Below are positions 11,750-12,141 of a stretch of DNA of 12,141 bases, piece by piece; within the stretch, counting starts at the first letter, position 1; each line of letters starts with the position of its first letter. Position numbers and translations under genes: made by a program. The DNA lies in assembly GCA_021154065.1 (NCBI GenBank), contig JAJKJG010000071.1:1-12141 (forward strand). The letters run 5' to 3'. A model generated the notes under the pieces. The model was not told the origin of the DNA, searched no databases, and worked only from the letters and a program-made list of their open reading frames with translations. The stretch is from Methylobacterium sp. (GTDB lineage Bacteria; Pseudomonadota; Alphaproteobacteria; Rhizobiales; Beijerinckiaceae).

Positions 11750-12141
11750 TCAGGCGGCCTTCCGGCCGTCGGCGTGGAGCGCCAGGATGTCGGCGACGGC
11801 GCGGTTGAGCGGCGTCGGCACCCCGACCTTCGCGCCGAGCTCCGCAACGCCGCCGGAGAGCCATGGCACTTCGAGCCGGTTGCCGCGCTCGAAGTCGTGA
11901 TGCATCGACGAGGTCATCTCGGCGGGAAGGCCGTCGGCGTGGGCGAGCCGCTTGTCGGCAAGCTCGGGGTCGAGGCCGACCCCGTGCGCGCGCCCGACTG
12001 CCACCACCTCGCGCATAAGGTCGCGGAGGAAGGCACGGGTCCGCGGATTGTCGCGGATCGGGCCGATGGTCGTGCGCATGGTGGTGGTCGTGCCCGAGAG
12101 GCCGACCAGGAAGACGAACTTCTCCCAGATCTCGCGGCGGA
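11750..12141 (-). CDS. Ketopantoate reductase-like protein, C-terminal part (runs off the window)
   Basis: The last 129 residues of a 2-dehydropantoate 2-reductase (PanE/ApbA) family protein, NADPH-dependent reductases of 2-oxoacids. The visible part is the all-helical C-terminal domain: RREIWEKFVFLVGLSGTTTTMRTTIGPIRDNPRTRAFL, then a helix with EVVAVGRAHGVGLD, the motif PAEMTSSMHHDFERGNRLEVPWLSGGVAELGAKVGVPTPLNRAV, and a tail ALHADGRKAA. WEKF, the SSMxxDxxxGxxxEv motif and the GVPTPxN motif are family hallmarks; the NADP-binding N-terminus lies beyond the right edge. The stop codon is 2 bp from the GTG of the racemase-like gene, indicating one transcript. Many family paralogues act on acids other than ketopantoate, and the catabolic-looking neighbour makes that plausible here, so panE is not assigned. 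Confidence 0.88.
   Translation of the reverse strand, partial: RREIWEKFVFLVGLSGTTTTMRTTIGPIRDNPRTRAFLRDLMREVVAVGRAHGVGLDPELADKRLAHADGLPAEMTSSMHHDFERGNRLEVPWLSGGVAELGAKVGVPTPLNRAVADILALHADGRKAA

Overview
The window is very GC-rich chromosomal DNA with strong GC3 bias and no phage or plasmid genes. The coxB/IalB pair, the split glycine decarboxylase (gcvPA + gcvPB) and the closeness of all proteins to Hyphomicrobiales families suggest an alphaproteobacterium of the Methylobacteriaceae/Beijerinckiaceae/Bosea type. That placement is inferred from gene content and was not tested against a database.

Layout. (1) 1-413, minus: N-terminal part of cytochrome c oxidase subunit II. Divergent from it are an IalB-family periplasmic protein and an unrecognised exported protein (649-1804). 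(2) 1880-2073: tandem glycine riboswitch heading a five-gene operon, gcvT-gcvH-osmC-like-gcvPA-gcvPB (2131-7374). These genes encode the T, H and P components of the glycine cleavage system, plus an OsmC-type peroxidase gene lodged between gcvH and gcvPA. Lipoamide dehydrogenase is not here. (3) 7377-7634, minus: an 85-aa hypothetical protein converging on gcvPB. (4) 7699-9225, minus: a MocR-type (GntR + aminotransferase) regulator, divergent from a class III aminotransferase homologue (9415-10674) that has lost its PLP lysine. (5) 10659-11747 and 11750-12141, minus: a mandelate racemase-like enolase-superfamily enzyme and the C-terminal part of a ketopantoate reductase-like protein, 2 bp apart and probably co-transcribed.

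How the genes work together. Glycine sensed by the leader RNA should raise expression of T, H and P, which decarboxylate glycine and pass its methylene carbon to tetrahydrofolate. The MocR protein probably controls its divergent neighbour. The racemase-like and reductase-like pair looks like part of a small-acid catabolic unit.

Most noteworthy: two palindromic repeat elements of similar architecture have colonised the gcvP locus. One separates gcvPA from gcvPB but carries a 60-codon ORF whose ends touch both genes (ATGA overlap upstream, TGAcATG downstream), so translational coupling may survive. The other sits in frame inside gcvPB and adds 45 residues shortly after the PLP lysine, much like the protein-coding palindromic elements known from Rickettsia. 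Also notable are the apparent aminotransferase pseudoenzyme beside MocR, the Lys-to-Arg change at a catalytic base of the racemase-like protein, and a possible start-site-sequestering helix in the riboswitch leader.
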